In this document: positions 45,528 to 56,995 of the stretch, piece by piece
Position numbering within the stretch: position 1 is the first letter of the stretch
How the letters are laid out: every line of letters begins with the position of its first letter
Source of the DNA: Narthecium ossifragum
Lineage: Eukaryota; Streptophyta; Magnoliopsida; Dioscoreales; Nartheciaceae
Assembly (NCBI GenBank): GCA_963920575.1
Contig: OY986968.1
Coordinates: forward strand, 21,458,129 to 21,522,128
Direction: 5' to 3'
DNA: 64,000 bases
The notes under the pieces: model-generated
Told to the model about the DNA's origin: nothing
The model's input: the letters and a program-made list of their open reading frames with translations, nothing else
Databases searched by the model: none
Position numbers and translations under genes: made by a program

Positions 45528-46245
45528 TCCGACGGTGTTCCTCTCCGGTGGATCGACCAAGTTGGACTTCGCCGGATCCTTGGCCGGATCGAAGTTTCCG
45601 GTCCCCCTCCCGACGACGAAGAAGTTGAACCCATGCAGGTGAAACGGGTGCGACTCGACGGTCAAGAGATTGGTGTCCTGCAGCACCAGCTCGACGGTGG
45701 AGTTGAATTCCAGCTTGCTCAGCCTGGTGCCGAGCGACGTGCCGAGGTTCGCCGTCAGTGGCGCGCCAGTGAAGTTGAATGACGCCTCCGGCTTGTCCGG
45801 GAAGTCTAGCCGGAACACTCCCTTGATGTTGAAGTAGTGAGCTTGGAGCAATCCAATCTTAGGCATCACAAAGGTGATGTTGTTCAGTGATGCGGTCAGT
45901 CTGGTGCCATTCTGGCACGTCGGGCATGGATTCATGCGAGTCCGGCAGTGTAGAAGAGGTGCCGGTCGACGGTGAGCGGCACGTTGGCCGGATACCGGGG
46001 AGTGTTGAGACTCTTAAGCTGGTCGAGGTAGCTGTTGACGAAGGTCGTGTCATTTGGCGCAGGGAGCTTGGGGAGGACCGGCATCACGGTGGTTGGCACG
46101 CCTTTGTAATGGAGGATGGCGGTGGCGGTCTTGTTGTCGACCGGGATCGGGACGTCGTTGAAGGCGCGGACGGCCATGAAGTACCTTCCGGCGGCTCGAT
46201 TGGCTCTGACTAGGACGTTGGTTGTCTGGCCGGGAGTGATGAGGG
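45528..46245 (-). pseudogene. Captured laccase fragment
   Basis: Two minus-strand frames cover the middle of a plant laccase, a secreted multicopper oxidase of lignin and phenolic metabolism. The first reads ITPGQTTNVLVRANRAAGRY, then PIPVDNKTATAILHYKG and VPLTVDRHLFYTAGL. The second reads MNPCPTCQNGTRLTASLNN, then LLQAHYFNIKGVF and the copper-ligand motif HPFHLHG in SHPFHLHGFNFFVVGRG. They are joined by a one-base deletion at the GLG|MNPCP position. Homology stops after PPERNTVG, where a short DPAKSNLVDP copy is repeated. The last copper site (HCHFE-H) is absent. The whole is one large laccase exon taken without introns, so capture was from DNA or a single exon. Confidence 0.92.
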
Positions 46246-46560
46246 ACTCGGGAGAGAAGGAAGGAACGGGGAAGGAGAGAAGATGAACGTTGGGGTCCTT
46301 GGCGGCGGCGGCGGTGGCGTCGAGGTCGATGACCTTGAGCGTGAAGTCCAACGTCGGGTGCTCCAGGCCTCGGAGGCGGCAATGGAATACGCGGGCAAGG
46401 TGGGCGGAGCTGAGGTAGCGGAGGAGATGGAGGTGGCGGAGGTGGAGGTTGCCATCCGGGGAGAGGTTGGCGGCAGCACGGAGGGCTGACCAGTGGGGGT
46501 CGGAGCGTCAGTGGGGGTGGGCGGAGGGACGATGGAGGAGGTGGATGAGAAGATGGGGAG
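46246..46560 (-). pseudogene. Second captured segment in the Pack-MULE, unidentified
   Basis: A frame continuous with the laccase part reads RLRGLEHPTLDFTLKVIDLD, then AAAAKDPNVHLLSFPVPSF; neither resembles laccase. Further upstream it becomes HLRHLHLLRYLSSAHLARV. This suggests a chimera with a second gene. I do not recognise the donor. Confidence 0.5.
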
Positions 46561-48494
46561 GGTTTAATTTTGACTTTTTCCCATGATGACGTCATCAAAT
46601 TTATCAAAAACCTAGTCAAAATCATCAAAAAAAAGTCAAAATCGATGAATCTCTCTTCTCGCGTCAGCAAATCATGAGAAAACAAAAAAAAAGTCAAAAT
46701 TGATGAAATTGACTGAGTTAACGTAGACTTCGTAACAACGTTAGAGCGGTGGCACTAAACTGCATAGTTTTGAAAATTAGATGTACTTTTACGTGATTTT
46801 AAAAGACGAGGGTACTAAACTGCAAATCCTGCAAACTACATGGTACCAAACTGCTTTTTGGCCTAAGATGTAATTATGGAGTATGCAACATACTAAAACA
46901 AGATCTACTTGAGTAGGAAATGGATAAAATGGACGAGATGTAAGGTTCTTAAAACAATTCTTTAGGACCCCAATGCATGTTCAATGCTGGTTCGGAGTGA
47001 TGAATGTAGAAAGTTATATATCTCTTTGTGATCAACCAGCCTATGTCTATCTCATTCTATAAGGTGGTATTTGACACAACGGTAAGGAGATAAGAAACCG
47101 GATCTCACTACATAACCAGCGTCACATATGTAGAATTTACCTACAACATTTTAAGTTCTATGTTAGTTTAACGATTAAAAAGTCATAATTAACGCGATTA
47201 TTGTAAGCAAGGGAACATACCCTCAGGAATCTTTAAGCTGTAAGGGCCTTTCCAAGGCATCTCGTAGTATGAAAGCATTGTGAGCGGAACCCTCCCAACC
47301 GGCTAGCACATAAGTGAACTTCAAGTCGAAGTCCATGACAACCAAGATATTCTGCGTAGGATATGGTTTTCGCCCTCAAAATGGAGCAACCATTTCTGCA
47401 GGCAATGATGCTTGGACATGTGTCCCATCAATGGCACCAACACAATTTTGGCAAATTCAGAAATATGTATCACGCTATGTAAGGGCAACAAATATGCTAC
47501 CGACCAAAGGACATTGTGGGTATGAATTACCTTGAACCATGGCAGGCATTTTTGCCGCAATGATATGTACGGATGTGTGATCACATTCGGAGGACGTATG
47601 TATTCTTCATGGAGCACCAAAATAACCCACAATACCAAATTGAAATATCTAGAAACGGTCTCACAAGACCTTTGGAACATAAATACATGCTCTTCTATGG
47701 AAACATTCTCCGAAGGTTCTAACAATCGTCTCACCCTCAACTTTTCACATAGTTAGAAAAAGGGCATCGTTCGCATTCTTACCATGGCAATGCTAATGGT
47801 GTCATTACCTGCCATTAGCATTTGGACATAATTTTCTCTATGAACATTCCTAATCACATAGGATTTTTGTCTCCTTCGAAGTATTTTCATTACACAGACA
47901 ATCACGGCCATTGCAACAACCATTACACTGAGAGCAGCAACTTGTTTTTCTTGCATCTCTTCCTCTTTTTCCATCTCTTGATTCATTTCTAACTAATTAT
48001 TTTATGATTCAATTACAAAACTTTCAACAAATTCTCAGTAACAAATGCCAACATCATGATGCCTCCCTCCATATCAAAAGGCAATACACAAAAAATAAAT
48101 CAGAGAGACATCAATGCATAGCAACAACATTTCGGCCACGGTCTTAAGGAGCATACCATAAAATCTCATCATGAAGCTTTTCAGTTGAATAGAAGGCCTA
48201 TAATAAAACAAAGAGGTGCTCAACTAAAATGATGAACAACTAAAAAATTTGCTCCGATGAGGGAGACAAGTTCATACTTTCAAGCATATTGGCAAAGAAT
48301 ATCAATTAGGTCAAGACTCCCAACAAAAAACAGCTTTTTAGCACAAAAAAAATGCATCGATCCATTGCAAAGAAGAAACATGTGGTTTGTTGCCAATATA
48401 CAAACAAACAGTCTCGATCCATTGTATAGAAGAAAGCAAAAAATTAGAACGATGAGGAATATGTGAGAAGTGACACCTTGAGAGATGTTTTCAG

Positions 48495-48960
48495 GTGCAC
48501 ATGGTGCTTTTGCGACGGCGAGGAAGGCCGTGCGACGTCAGCGAAGGCCAGGGAGAGGTCGTAAGACTTTGCAGGGTGGCTTCAGGTGCACGGGGTGGCA
48601 GCTGGGTCGTGGATTCCGGCGATGGGTGTGGCCGTCGAGGGGGGTTGTGGGAGGTCGATGATCGTGTGAGAGAGAGAGAGAGAGTAGCGGAATAGAGGGA
48701 GCTCAGGGAAGAGGTGATGAGACAACGATGAGTCGTTGGCCAGTGGTAATCAGCGCCGACAGTGGGAGATCTGGTCGACAGGAAGAAGTGAAGGTCGCAA
48801 TCTTTAGACAGGACGGAAGGGGAAGTCAGCACCGGTTAGAGAGGAGGGAAGGGGAGGTCGCGATCCCTAGATCTGGCATCTTCCTCGCTGGATCTAGCCT
48901 TTTTCTACTGGATTTGGCCTCCGAGGAAGAGGGGAAGGAGAGAGGGGAAGGAGGCGAACG
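48495..48960. repeat. GC-rich segment shared with 51740-52270
   Basis: Colinear similarity to 51998-52215 (GGCCAGGGAGAGGTCGTAAGAC, then CGTCGAGGGGGTTGTGGAGG and a GA microsatellite) and to a shorter copy at 51750-51890. It lies near the right end of the Harbinger element, so the left-out copies may mark a related element or a commonly captured host leader sequence. Confidence 0.65.
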
Positions 48961-49214
48961 AGCTCGAGGAAAGGAGGTGAACAATCGGGGAAAGTATCAT
49001 GTGATGCATCACCAGTTGATGCTGCCAATTTTGTTGCATCACTTGATGCTGCATGAAGCCACCTTTTTGCATTAGTTTATGCATTTGATCAATCAAATAT
49101 GGCTTTATACCATTATGCAGTATCATAGTTGATGCAGGCAACCAAACGCCCCCTAAGATTCATGAATTGCCTAACCTTCTTAAATATGTTGCGCGCGACT
49201 TCCATTCATATGGC

Positions 49215-50170
49215 AGAGGTCCCCTTTTTTATGAGATGAGCGCAAAGGCTTGATTTACAGAAAAAGGACAATACAGACAACTACAAGCATGTGTTGAAAA
49301 AATCCAACCCCATGCCACAGGATCAGGCAATATTCGTGCTGGCTCTACGACACTCGAGCAACACCGTCGACTCTTGCGTTGAACAATCTAGCTATGTGGA
49401 GGAACAAGACAGAGTCAAAGAGAAGAGCGTGAAGCCAAATGTCCTTTGCCATATTCTCCAAGTCTGGAGGCCAGCCCCTCAAACCATTGAGGATATGCAC
49501 AACAGTTAGCGAATCAATCTCAATGATTAGCCTTTTGAACCCAAATAACTTAGCTCTCTTCATTGCCTCTAAGATAGCCTCCATTTTGCCTTCTAGCACC
49601 GAGTTCGCCAAAATTGGTTTGGCCCAAGCCCAAGCCTCCTTACCATCAGGTAAGAGACCTACCATGCCTAATGTTGCACTTCCTGAAGAGGGGTCGATGG
49701 AGACATCGGTTTGGATCACATATCGGTTTGGATCACATGTGCACCACCTGTTTGTTCTTGGATAACTGAATTGGAGGCTTTATGTGAGTCTTGGCACATC
49801 CATTCCTTCACCAATCTACTTATCCTGCAAACGACGACATCCGCATAAGCCCCTTGCTCTCCAAATACGATGCTATTGTGATCCTTCCATATTAGCCAAA
49901 AACCATATCCTAAGTAGGTCCTCATCTTCTTAGAATCATTAGATAGGTGGGACTTGAAGATGTCATTTGGGTTCCAGGGAGAGAGTAAGAGGTTCTCTTT
50001 GTCTGCAATCAATAAGAATACCTTAAAGGCAAATTGGCATCCAAACAAGGCATGGTCGATGGTTTCGGGCTCTCTATCACATCTTGGACACTCCCTTTTC
50101 CGAAGTCAAGCGCAACCACCATGGCTTATCTCGCACCACATCTTGGACACTCCCTTTCTGAAGTCAAAGC
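49215..50170 (-). pseudogene. LINE 3' fragment (zf-RVT and RNase H)
   Basis: On the minus strand: a zinc-binding RT tail (GCQFAFKVF..IADKEN, YGFWLIWKDHNSIVFG) followed by an RNase H domain. The RNase H has the catalytic set D (IQTDVSID), E (EGKMEAILEA), D (IEIDSLT) and D (ARVDGVAR). An A-run end lies near 49220. A 59-bp tandem duplication around CACATCTTGGACACTCC lies at 50080-50165. It is the same family as 19117-19500. 5'-truncated. Confidence 0.85.
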
Positions 50171-50680
50171 TTTCCCTCACCCAAAAACTTGAAGGATATT
50201 ATGGTTATGATAAACTCAAATAACCAAAGTTCTCGGTGCCTGTCTAATAAAAACAAAGGAAACCCAAAGTTCTCGGTAACAAGATTTGGTCAAAAAATCC
50301 CAACAATGATACACATCAAAAGAAAATTTCCAAAGGTGTACAAAATTCATATAATCATTTTCTAGGGATATATAACTCAAATAGCCAAAAACACAAAACA
50401 AAAAAGTACACCCAAAAATAAAAATTCCTTGCCTGCCGGAGGAGCATATTCTACTAGATGGACTGCAAGCTTGGAATGGAAGACTTGAGACTTATAACCA
50501 ACCAATAGATATAGTAAACTAAAACAACTTTCGAGTTAATTGCATCAGTTTTTCTTGGCAGCAGGTCAGGGATTAGGGCCTGGCAAGATTAATGTAAATA
50601 ATCTCTGGCAGGCAAGGAATATTTACCGACGACTTAGATCTCTAGTAAACTAAAAACCCCGTGACGTCTCTCCACCACCA
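50171..50680. other. Intergenic, no gene seen
   Basis: AT-rich. A 13-bp inverted pair, TTCCTTGCCTGCC (about 50427) and GGCAGGCAAGGAA (about 50608), is the only structure noted. Confidence 0.4.
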
Positions 50681-50681
50681 A

Positions 50682-51331
50682 GGGTCTGTTTGATTGCTGA
50701 GAAGTGAGCTGAAGTGAAGTGACTTCTAGAGAGTGGAGTGGAGTGAAGTGAAGTGACTTCTGGGGGTTTCTGAGTTCTGGTGTTTGGTTGGTGTTTGAAG
50801 TGGGATATGGTCACCCCCAACTATTTAATATTTTAATAATTTTCCTATATTAAAATATTAAAAATAATACTATTTTAGATGACGTGGACCAATCACGAGG
50901 TGTCACGTGACATGTGGGATCCATTTATATTAATATTTTATTACAGTATGATATTATTAACATTATTTGCCACTTAAAAGATTAAAATTTAAACATTAAA
51001 ATAATATTTTAATATTAAAATATTAATAATTTAATAACTTTTAAATTAAATTATTAGAAATAATATTATTTTGGATGACGTGGACCAATCACGAGGTGAC
51101 ACGTGATATGTGAGACATACTTATATTAATATTTTATTATAGTATAATATTATTAATATTATTTCCCACTTCAAATGACTTCAGGCCAAAAACACCCGAA
51201 GTCGAAATGGAAAGTGGCAGCTTTGGCTACAGTGACTTCAACCCCACTTCCGAGCAACCAAACACCTGAAGTGGCTCGGAAGTCACTTCAAAAAATGACT
51301 TCCGAGCCACTTCAGGGGAAGCAAACATGCC
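50682..51331. mobile_element. MITE-like element with GAAGTGACTTC termini
   Basis: The ends GGGTCTGTTTGATTGC and GAAGCAAACATGCC are loosely inverse. Multiple GAAGTGACTTC-type small palindromes lie at both ends. The interior is AT-rich, with a direct duplication of about 100 bp (50876-50975 and 51072-51171, around GATGACGTGGACCAATCACG). The TSD is unclear (possibly CAA). No coding. Superfamily uncertain (Harbinger/Tourist-like or hAT-like). Confidence 0.55.
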
Positions 51332-51783
51332 AATTTGGAACTCATCCACCACCATTCCTCTCATTTCATACTACATTTTCCAGTAACCTTGGTCACTAAT
51401 AAATCCTCCACCCTGCCGGACGCCGACGCCACCCATTTGACGCAGTTGCTACAATCCGCCAACCAATCTCCCACCGCGGTTGACGATGTCGGCCAAGATG
51501 CACGTACGTTTTGGTTTTCTTTTCTTCCATCCAAACTAAACACTTTAAAAACTAGGATAAAAACTTTTCCTGGGATTAGTCATTTTTAATGGAATTATTT
51601 GTTGAGAAGTCCACTTATATTTTTCCAAGTCATTAGGTCATTTAACTAACGGTTATGGGTTTGTTATGATTTATTTTCCTAAACTGCTTCAGAAAATCGA
51701 TTATTTACGATGGTTGCCATTCGCCTGGGTTTTACCAGCTGGCGAGGTAGCTGCCGGTGAGGGGGTTGTGGAGGTCGGTGACG

Positions 51784-51814
<31 letters not shown>

Positions 51815-52343
51815 CGGCGGAATGGAGGGAGCTCTGGAAGAGGTGGTGCGGCAGCGACGATCGGTTGGCCAATGGTAATCGATGCCGAATTAGTTGTTGG
51901 AGACGGCGGATTTGAGGTGGCAACGGCGGTGGGTATAGAAAGGAAGAAGAGGGCGGCCTTTGGCCAGTGGCCAGGGAGGGCGTTGTGGCTTCGGGGAAGG
52001 CCAGGGAGAGGTCGTAAGACCTATTGGGGTGGCAGCTGCGTCCTGGGTTACGGTGATGGGCGTGGACGTCGAGGGGGTTGTGGAGGTCGCTAATGGGGTG
52101 AGAGAGAGAGATCGGTGGAAAACGAGGGAGCTCGGGAAAGAGGTGGTGTGGTAGCAATGATCGGTTGGCCGGTTGTAATTGATGTCAGCGGTGGGAGAGC
52201 TGGTCGGCGGGAAGTAGGCCGATGCCATGATCGTGAAAGAATGGAAGGGGGAGGAGATCAAGAGTGGGGAATTGAATGAGAGGGGGGGGGGGGGTTGACA
52301 TGGCTTCAATCTAATGGTGGAGATTGTATTGAGATGGAAGGTG
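51332..52343. other. GC-rich repeat region before the copia LTR
   Basis: Two related copies (51750-51890 and 51998-52215) of the segment also found at 48534-48800, with GA microsatellites and a G13-14 run near 52281-52294. No gene is supported; 60-140 codon frames appear on both strands. Confidence 0.5.
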
Positions 52344-53455
52344 TGTTGATCCTAAACTTGTTTTGGTGATGCCAATATACATTAAATGATAAAATATATG
52401 TTTAATATTTATTACCCCTTTAATTGGAAGCCTTAAATTCAATAATTGAGAAATTATTGTACTTACGGTCGATGCATGGATCGACCATGGGAATGTGATG
52501 GTCGATCCATGGATCGACCGTGGGGTTGCACAGTGGATGCACCAAACTTGGTCAAATGAAATATTGGCTCGCAGTCGATCGGAGCATCGACCCTGGGAAG
52601 CCATTTATTTGACAGAACCTCACGGTCGATGGACCGGTTGACCGTGGAGTTTGGATATTTTGGTTTTAAATGTTGTAGGCTCACGGATGATCCGACGGAC
52701 GATGCAGTGGTGGACCGTGGAATATGATAATGGAAATTGAAGATGTGACGGTCGATCGGAGCATCGACCATGGAGCAAGCTTTTCCCAACAGAGGCTCAC
52801 GGACGATCTCACGGTCGATAGGGGGATCGATCGCGGCTCAAGAAGGCTGAGTTTTTGAACCTGACAATCGATGTGGCAGACGATGCATGGATCAACCATC
52901 AGCAACGCGCAGAGTAAAAAAACAAGCCGTTGGAGAGTTGCAGGGAGCCGTTGGAAGTCCTTTTTGAGCTGGTTGAAGGCAAGATATAAGTAGTCTTTTG
53001 TTGGAAACTTGCCATAATCATTATTGATATTTTTTAGATCATTTGGGCAAGTCTAAGCAAGAGTGTTCTATTCATTTATCTTTGAGCTACAACCTTTGTA
53101 AACCTTCTTCGAGTGTGAAGAAGTACCTTGAGAGCAATCCAACAGCTATTGGTAGTGATTGTAAGGTTACCAAGCACTCGGAAGCTTGGAGAAAAATCTT
53201 GTAAAAATTTGCAAATAGTGGAACCTCAAGGACGACTTTGAGAGAAGTGGACGTAGACCAAGAGTTGGGTCGAACCACTATAAAATCGGTGCTATCTCTC
53301 TAACTTTTCTTTCATATATTCTTACATGCTGATTTAATTTTGTTTCATCTCATTTAGAAGCATTTAAGGTCTTAGATCTTCTCTATATGATTTTTCCAGT
53401 AATCTAGTTTTTCGAAAAGGGTCCAATTCACCCCCCCTCCCCTCTTGGACCTTCA
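52344..53455 (+). mobile_element. Ty1/copia 5' LTR (1112 bp)
   Basis: Starts TGTTGATCCTAAAC and ends GGACCTTCA, TG...CA. A tRNA-Met primer site follows at once. Minus-strand relatives are at 2090-2977 and 4906-5203. It carries a near-palindromic array (52463-52905) and a TATA-like TATAAGTA near 52985. Its partner 3' LTR lies beyond the window. Confidence 0.9.
52463..52905 (+). repeat. Near-palindromic GGTCGAT/ATCGACC array in the copia LTR
   Basis: About ten imperfect modules, including GGTCGATGCATGGATCGACC at 52467-52486, identical to 7645-7664 in the gypsy-type solo LTR. Confidence 0.88.
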
Positions 53456-53457
53456 AT

Positions 53458-53469
53458 TGGTATCAAAGC
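53458..53469 (+). other. Copia primer binding site
   Basis: TGGTATCAAAGC, two bases after the LTR, matches the 3' end of initiator tRNA-Met (family form TGGTATCAGAGC) with one difference. It sets the 5' LTR boundary and + orientation. Confidence 0.88.
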
Positions 53470-53519
53470 TAAGTCTCTATTTTAGTGGTGTAACAACCCT
53501 TAGAGGATCCTATCTAGAG

Positions 53520-55024
53520 ATGAAAAACATAGAGGGACAAGCTACCAATAGACCACCATACTTCAATGGATCAAATTGTATGTATTGGAAGACCAAAATC
53601 GAAATATTCATCCAATCAATGAATTATGAAGCTTGGCTGGTCATAGAGGATGGACTTAATGTTTCAATGAAAATAGTTGAAGGGAAAGAAGTGCCAAAAA
53701 TTAAGAGTGACTACACCCCCAACCGATCTCAAAAACTTTTAAACAAATGCCAAGGCCAAAAGCTTCCTATTTTGTGCCCTTAACCCTAGTGAATTCAATA
53801 GGGTCTCGCCATGCAAATCTACGAAAGAGATATTGGATAAGCTTGAAGTTACATATGAAGGAACTAGCCGAGTTAAAGAGTCTAGAATTAGTATGTTTGT
53901 ACATAAGTATGAACTCTTTTGCATGAAGAATGATAAAACCATTGGTGAGATGTTTACACGTTTTACTAACATATTACATGTGCTTGAATCTCTAGGAAGA
54001 GTTTATACTAATGATGAAGTTGTGAGAAAGATACTTAGGTGTCTACCGAAGTCATGAGATATTAAAGTGACGGCAATCGAAGAAGCCAAGGATCTATCTA
54101 GGTTGTCACTTGATGAGCTAATGGGTTCACTCATGACTTATGAGATGAACTTGAAGAGAAGCAACGACAAAGGAGACAAGAAGAAGGTCGTTGCGTTCAA
54201 GTCATCGAACAAAGAGTCATCGAATTCAAGTGAATGAGATGATGATGAAGAATTGGCGATGATCTCAAAGAGAATCCAAAAGATCTTCAAGTGCCAAGGA
54301 GGAAAGAAATTCTTCAAGAAGAAATTCCCCAAAGGTGAAAAATACAATGATACTTCTTCTAACTCATGAAATCATATGTTATGAGTGTAGGAAGCCCGGA
54401 CACATCAAGTTTGGTTGTCCTCAACTCAAGAAGCCTACAAAGAAGGAGTTTAAGAAAAATAAAGCAATGATGGCTACTTGGGGAGAAAGTGATGTGTAGG
54501 CCTCATCCGATGAAGAAGAACTAGAGGTAGTCAACATATGCTTTATGGCACATGGAGAAGAGGAAGAAGAGGAAAATGAGGTAGAAGATGAGCTTGTATT
54601 TGATGAACTATTTGATTCTTACCATGCCTTAGCTAGGGATTTCAAGTTCCTTAAAAAGAAATACTAGAATACTTGTAAGGACTTGAAGAAAGTAGAAGAA
54701 GAAAAATTAGATGTCATCCATAGGATTGGCACCTTAGAAAAAGAAAACAAATGCATGTTAGACAACAACTCTTGTGACACTAATGACACATTTGAGAAGG
54801 AACTCAATGACACTCAATATGAGCTCACCATATTGAAGAACACAAATTATGATATGCAGAAGGAACTCATCTACTTGAGGAAATTCAAGAGAGATCTCAC
54901 TCTTAAGGTTGATGACTTAAAGATCACTCTATCTAAATTCATGAAGAGTGGAGATAAGCTAGATGAGATCCTTGATAGCCAAAGGAGCTCCTTAAACAAT
55001 GAAGGAATTGGCTACAACCCTATG
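53520..55024 (+). pseudogene. Ty1/copia gag region
   Basis: ATG 53520 begins MKNIEGQATNRPPYFNGSN and continues WKTKIEIFIQSMNYEAW, the N-terminal gag domain of plant copia elements. A UBN2-type part follows in a shifted frame (MDKLEVTYEGTSRVKESRI; GEMFTRFTNILHVLESLG). A CCHC knuckle, CYECRKPGHIKFGC, lies near 54378-54420. A coiled-coil-like tail (54683-55030) follows. Frameshifts or stops occur near 53750, 54057, 54237 and 54370. The gag is cut by a LINE at 55025; the protease active-site region that should come next is missing. Confidence 0.9.
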
Positions 55025-55253
55025 GAGATTTTTTTGAACAGATGAGCCCGAAGGCTAAGGGCGCAATGCCCTAGCTACATCAACAAACTACCAAAATGAA
55101 AACCTACAAAGGAAAACTAGGCCACATTCCCCACAAAGAGAAGAAAAACAAAATTTCTCAGGTGCCAGGCCCAGGCAAGAACCCTACCTGGCGCCTAGCC
55201 CCCCTAGCTAGAAGATCCGCTCGCTTGTTAAACTCGCGAGGGATGTACAATAA

Positions 55254-56962
55254 CTAGAATTCAATTAGCCTCCCTATACACCACCAGATCTCCTTAATAA
55301 CAGGTCCTAATTTTGGAATCCAGGGGACACCTTTACGTACAATTTCCACTGCAATCAAGGAATCATTCTCTATTAGCAGCCGGTTAGCACCCTCCTCAAT
55401 TGCCAAAACCAGGGCCTTCCTTATCGCCTTTAGCTCCGCCTCTAGGCTAGAAGATGCAGCTTCCATTGTGGCATGTGCTCACAAGACTACATCGGCCTCA
55501 TTTATAGACAGATCCCCAGCCCAGCCATACCTTCCTCCCTGTGATAGGAGGCATCAACCTGAAAACGTTTGCCATCCCATTCGGGTGGGTCTCTTCTCAG
55601 TTCATCTTTTCGACCATGGATTAGCTTGAACTCATGCACCTGCCATTTAATAGATCGCACTAGTTGCTCCAAATCTCTTGACTCCTTCCCAACAATCATA
55701 CTGCAACGGGCCTTCCAAATACTCCAAAGAGAGTAAGCAACAATACTCTTAAGAAGGCATACCTCATCATCTGTAGTTGATTGCCCCAACAATTCGAAAC
55801 AGTAATCCAAGGAGAGACCTTGCACATTTACATCAACTCCCTCCAAGACTCTACTCCAAACAAATGTGGCACATGGACACCTTATAAGGGCATGCTCAAC
55901 CGATTCATCCTCCACCTGACACCGCGGACACATCTTCTCACTTGCAGCACAAACTGCCCACAGCTTATCCAACGTTGCCAGGTTCCCATGAGCAAGCTTC
56001 CACAAGAATTGTCTCACGCGAGGCCCAGCTGTGCACTCCATACCCTCCTCCACGGTGATGGATCTCCATTCCAAGCCCTTCTACCCAATGCAACAGACAT
56101 AAGGAAAGAGTAACAAGAGGAGGAAGAGATCACACCTCCACCGAGCAAGGTCAGCCTCCGTAGCTAGTCTGGCTCGCAAATTCATCACCTCTTTAGCTAA
56201 TTCCTCATGGAACAGACCTTGGACATCTGATTGAATCCACTCCCCATTATCCTGTAACATATCTCCAGCGGTCCAGTTAAGCACCCCCCCATCAGTAGCA
56301 AACATGGATGGAATCCGATGTAGAGGTCGATGAAGGATCCACCAATCCCGGCAGATGTCCACCTTGCTGCCAACTACCGGACTCCATCTAATACCCAATC
56401 GAAGGTTTCCAGCCGCAACGCAAATCGAACGCCACAGGACAGAAGCACACCTTGGGGCCTTAATAGGCAGCTGTCCCTGAAGCCTATACTTTGCCCTCAC
56501 AATTTTACTCCAAATTGAGATTTTACCATCAAGAAGATCAACTGCCCTTCGCATCCGGAGGGCCTTTTGCCAAACACTAAGATCGCGTAGGCCTCACCCA
56601 CCCTCCAACTTGGGTCTTGTCACCTGATCCCAAGCAACGAGCGAGAAACCTCCTTTCTTACCTCTCCACAAATAAGCCCGGGCCATCCTCATCAGTCGTT
56701 GGAGGACAGCTTTAGGGATTGGGGTCGTTTCCATCTGGTACACCGGGAGAGCTTGCAGAACTGCTTGTAGGAGTGTGACACGCCCAGCCTCAAACACCCG
56801 ACGAGCCTCCCACGATATTAGTTTCTCTTGGACAGCTTCAATAAGCTCGTGGAAGTCCCTGGCATGCAGGCGGTTCTCATCTACAGGCACTCCTAGGTAG
56901 CGCCACGGCCCAGCCTTCTCACCGAACCCAAAACATCTTGACACTCTTCTACGGCGGCCCAT
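55254..56962 (-). pseudogene. LINE ORF2 C-terminal part (RT thumb, zf-RVT, RNase H)
   Basis: Three broken frames. 56594-56962: GPWRYLGVPVDENRL and WRGKKGGFSLVAWD (RT thumb). 55502-56554: a zinc-binding segment CPRCQVEDESVEHALIRCPC. 55254-55466: RNase H with LEAELKAIRKAL and LIENDSLIAVEIV, ending at TAG. The 3' untranslated part is about 220 bp. Confidence 0.88.
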
Positions 56963-56995
56963 GGAGGTGGAGGGGGAAAACTTAATACATGATTT

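Larger units (their letters stand above)
45225..46863 (-). mobile_element. Pack-MULE carrying host gene fragments, 9-bp TSD
   Basis: The ends are GGCCAAAAAGCAGTTTGG and its inverse (CCAAACTGCTTTTTGGCC). Similarity between the two ends extends about 80 bp inward with drift. The 9-mer TAAGATGTA flanks it exactly (45216-45224 and 46864-46872). A 9-bp TSD with long TIRs is the mark of Mutator-like elements. The interior is GC-rich, encodes a laccase fragment joined to other sequence, and has no transposase. It sits in the transposase gene of the Harbinger element. Confidence 0.95.
45048..47986 (-). pseudogene. Harbinger DDE transposase gene, interrupted by a Pack-MULE
   Basis: Read from 47986 down: the N-terminal region contains HRENYVQMLMAGNDTISI; then come HEEYIRPPNVITHP and, after a likely intron, NCVGAIDGTHVQA (first catalytic Asp) and YVLAGWEGSAHNAFILRDAL. 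After a second intron, YICDAGYVVRSGFLSPYR (second Asp region) and HSSLRTSIEHA follow, and finally CCILHNYIL at about 46864-46890. There the Pack-MULE begins; beyond it the same frame continues (45224 to 45048) to a stop. Independent stops and frameshifts occur (for example after MRTMPFF and after MVAPF). The DDE nuclease would cut TIR ends. Confidence 0.9.
42613..49153 (-). mobile_element. PIF/Harbinger element (6541 bp) with TAA target duplication
   Basis: The ends are GGGGGTGTTTGGTTG (42613) and CAACCAAACGCCCCC (to 49153), inverse with 14 of 15 matching. TAA lies on both sides (42610-42612 and 49154-49156), as PIF/Harbinger requires. It carries the two genes of autonomous members on the minus strand: a Myb/SANT-like ORF1 and a DDE transposase. 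Subterminal CATCAGTTGATGCA-type palindromes occur at both ends. Stops, frameshifts and a Pack-MULE insertion show it is now non-functional. Confidence 0.93.

Noticed and set aside
45887..46489. Plus-strand ORFs (108 and 68 codons) over the laccase fragment
   Set aside because: Antisense of the laccase frames, which are clearly the homologous ones.
52344..53455. A host gene in the LTR with palindromic motifs
   Set aside because: TG...CA ends, the primer site and related copies show it is an LTR; its short frames are not coding.
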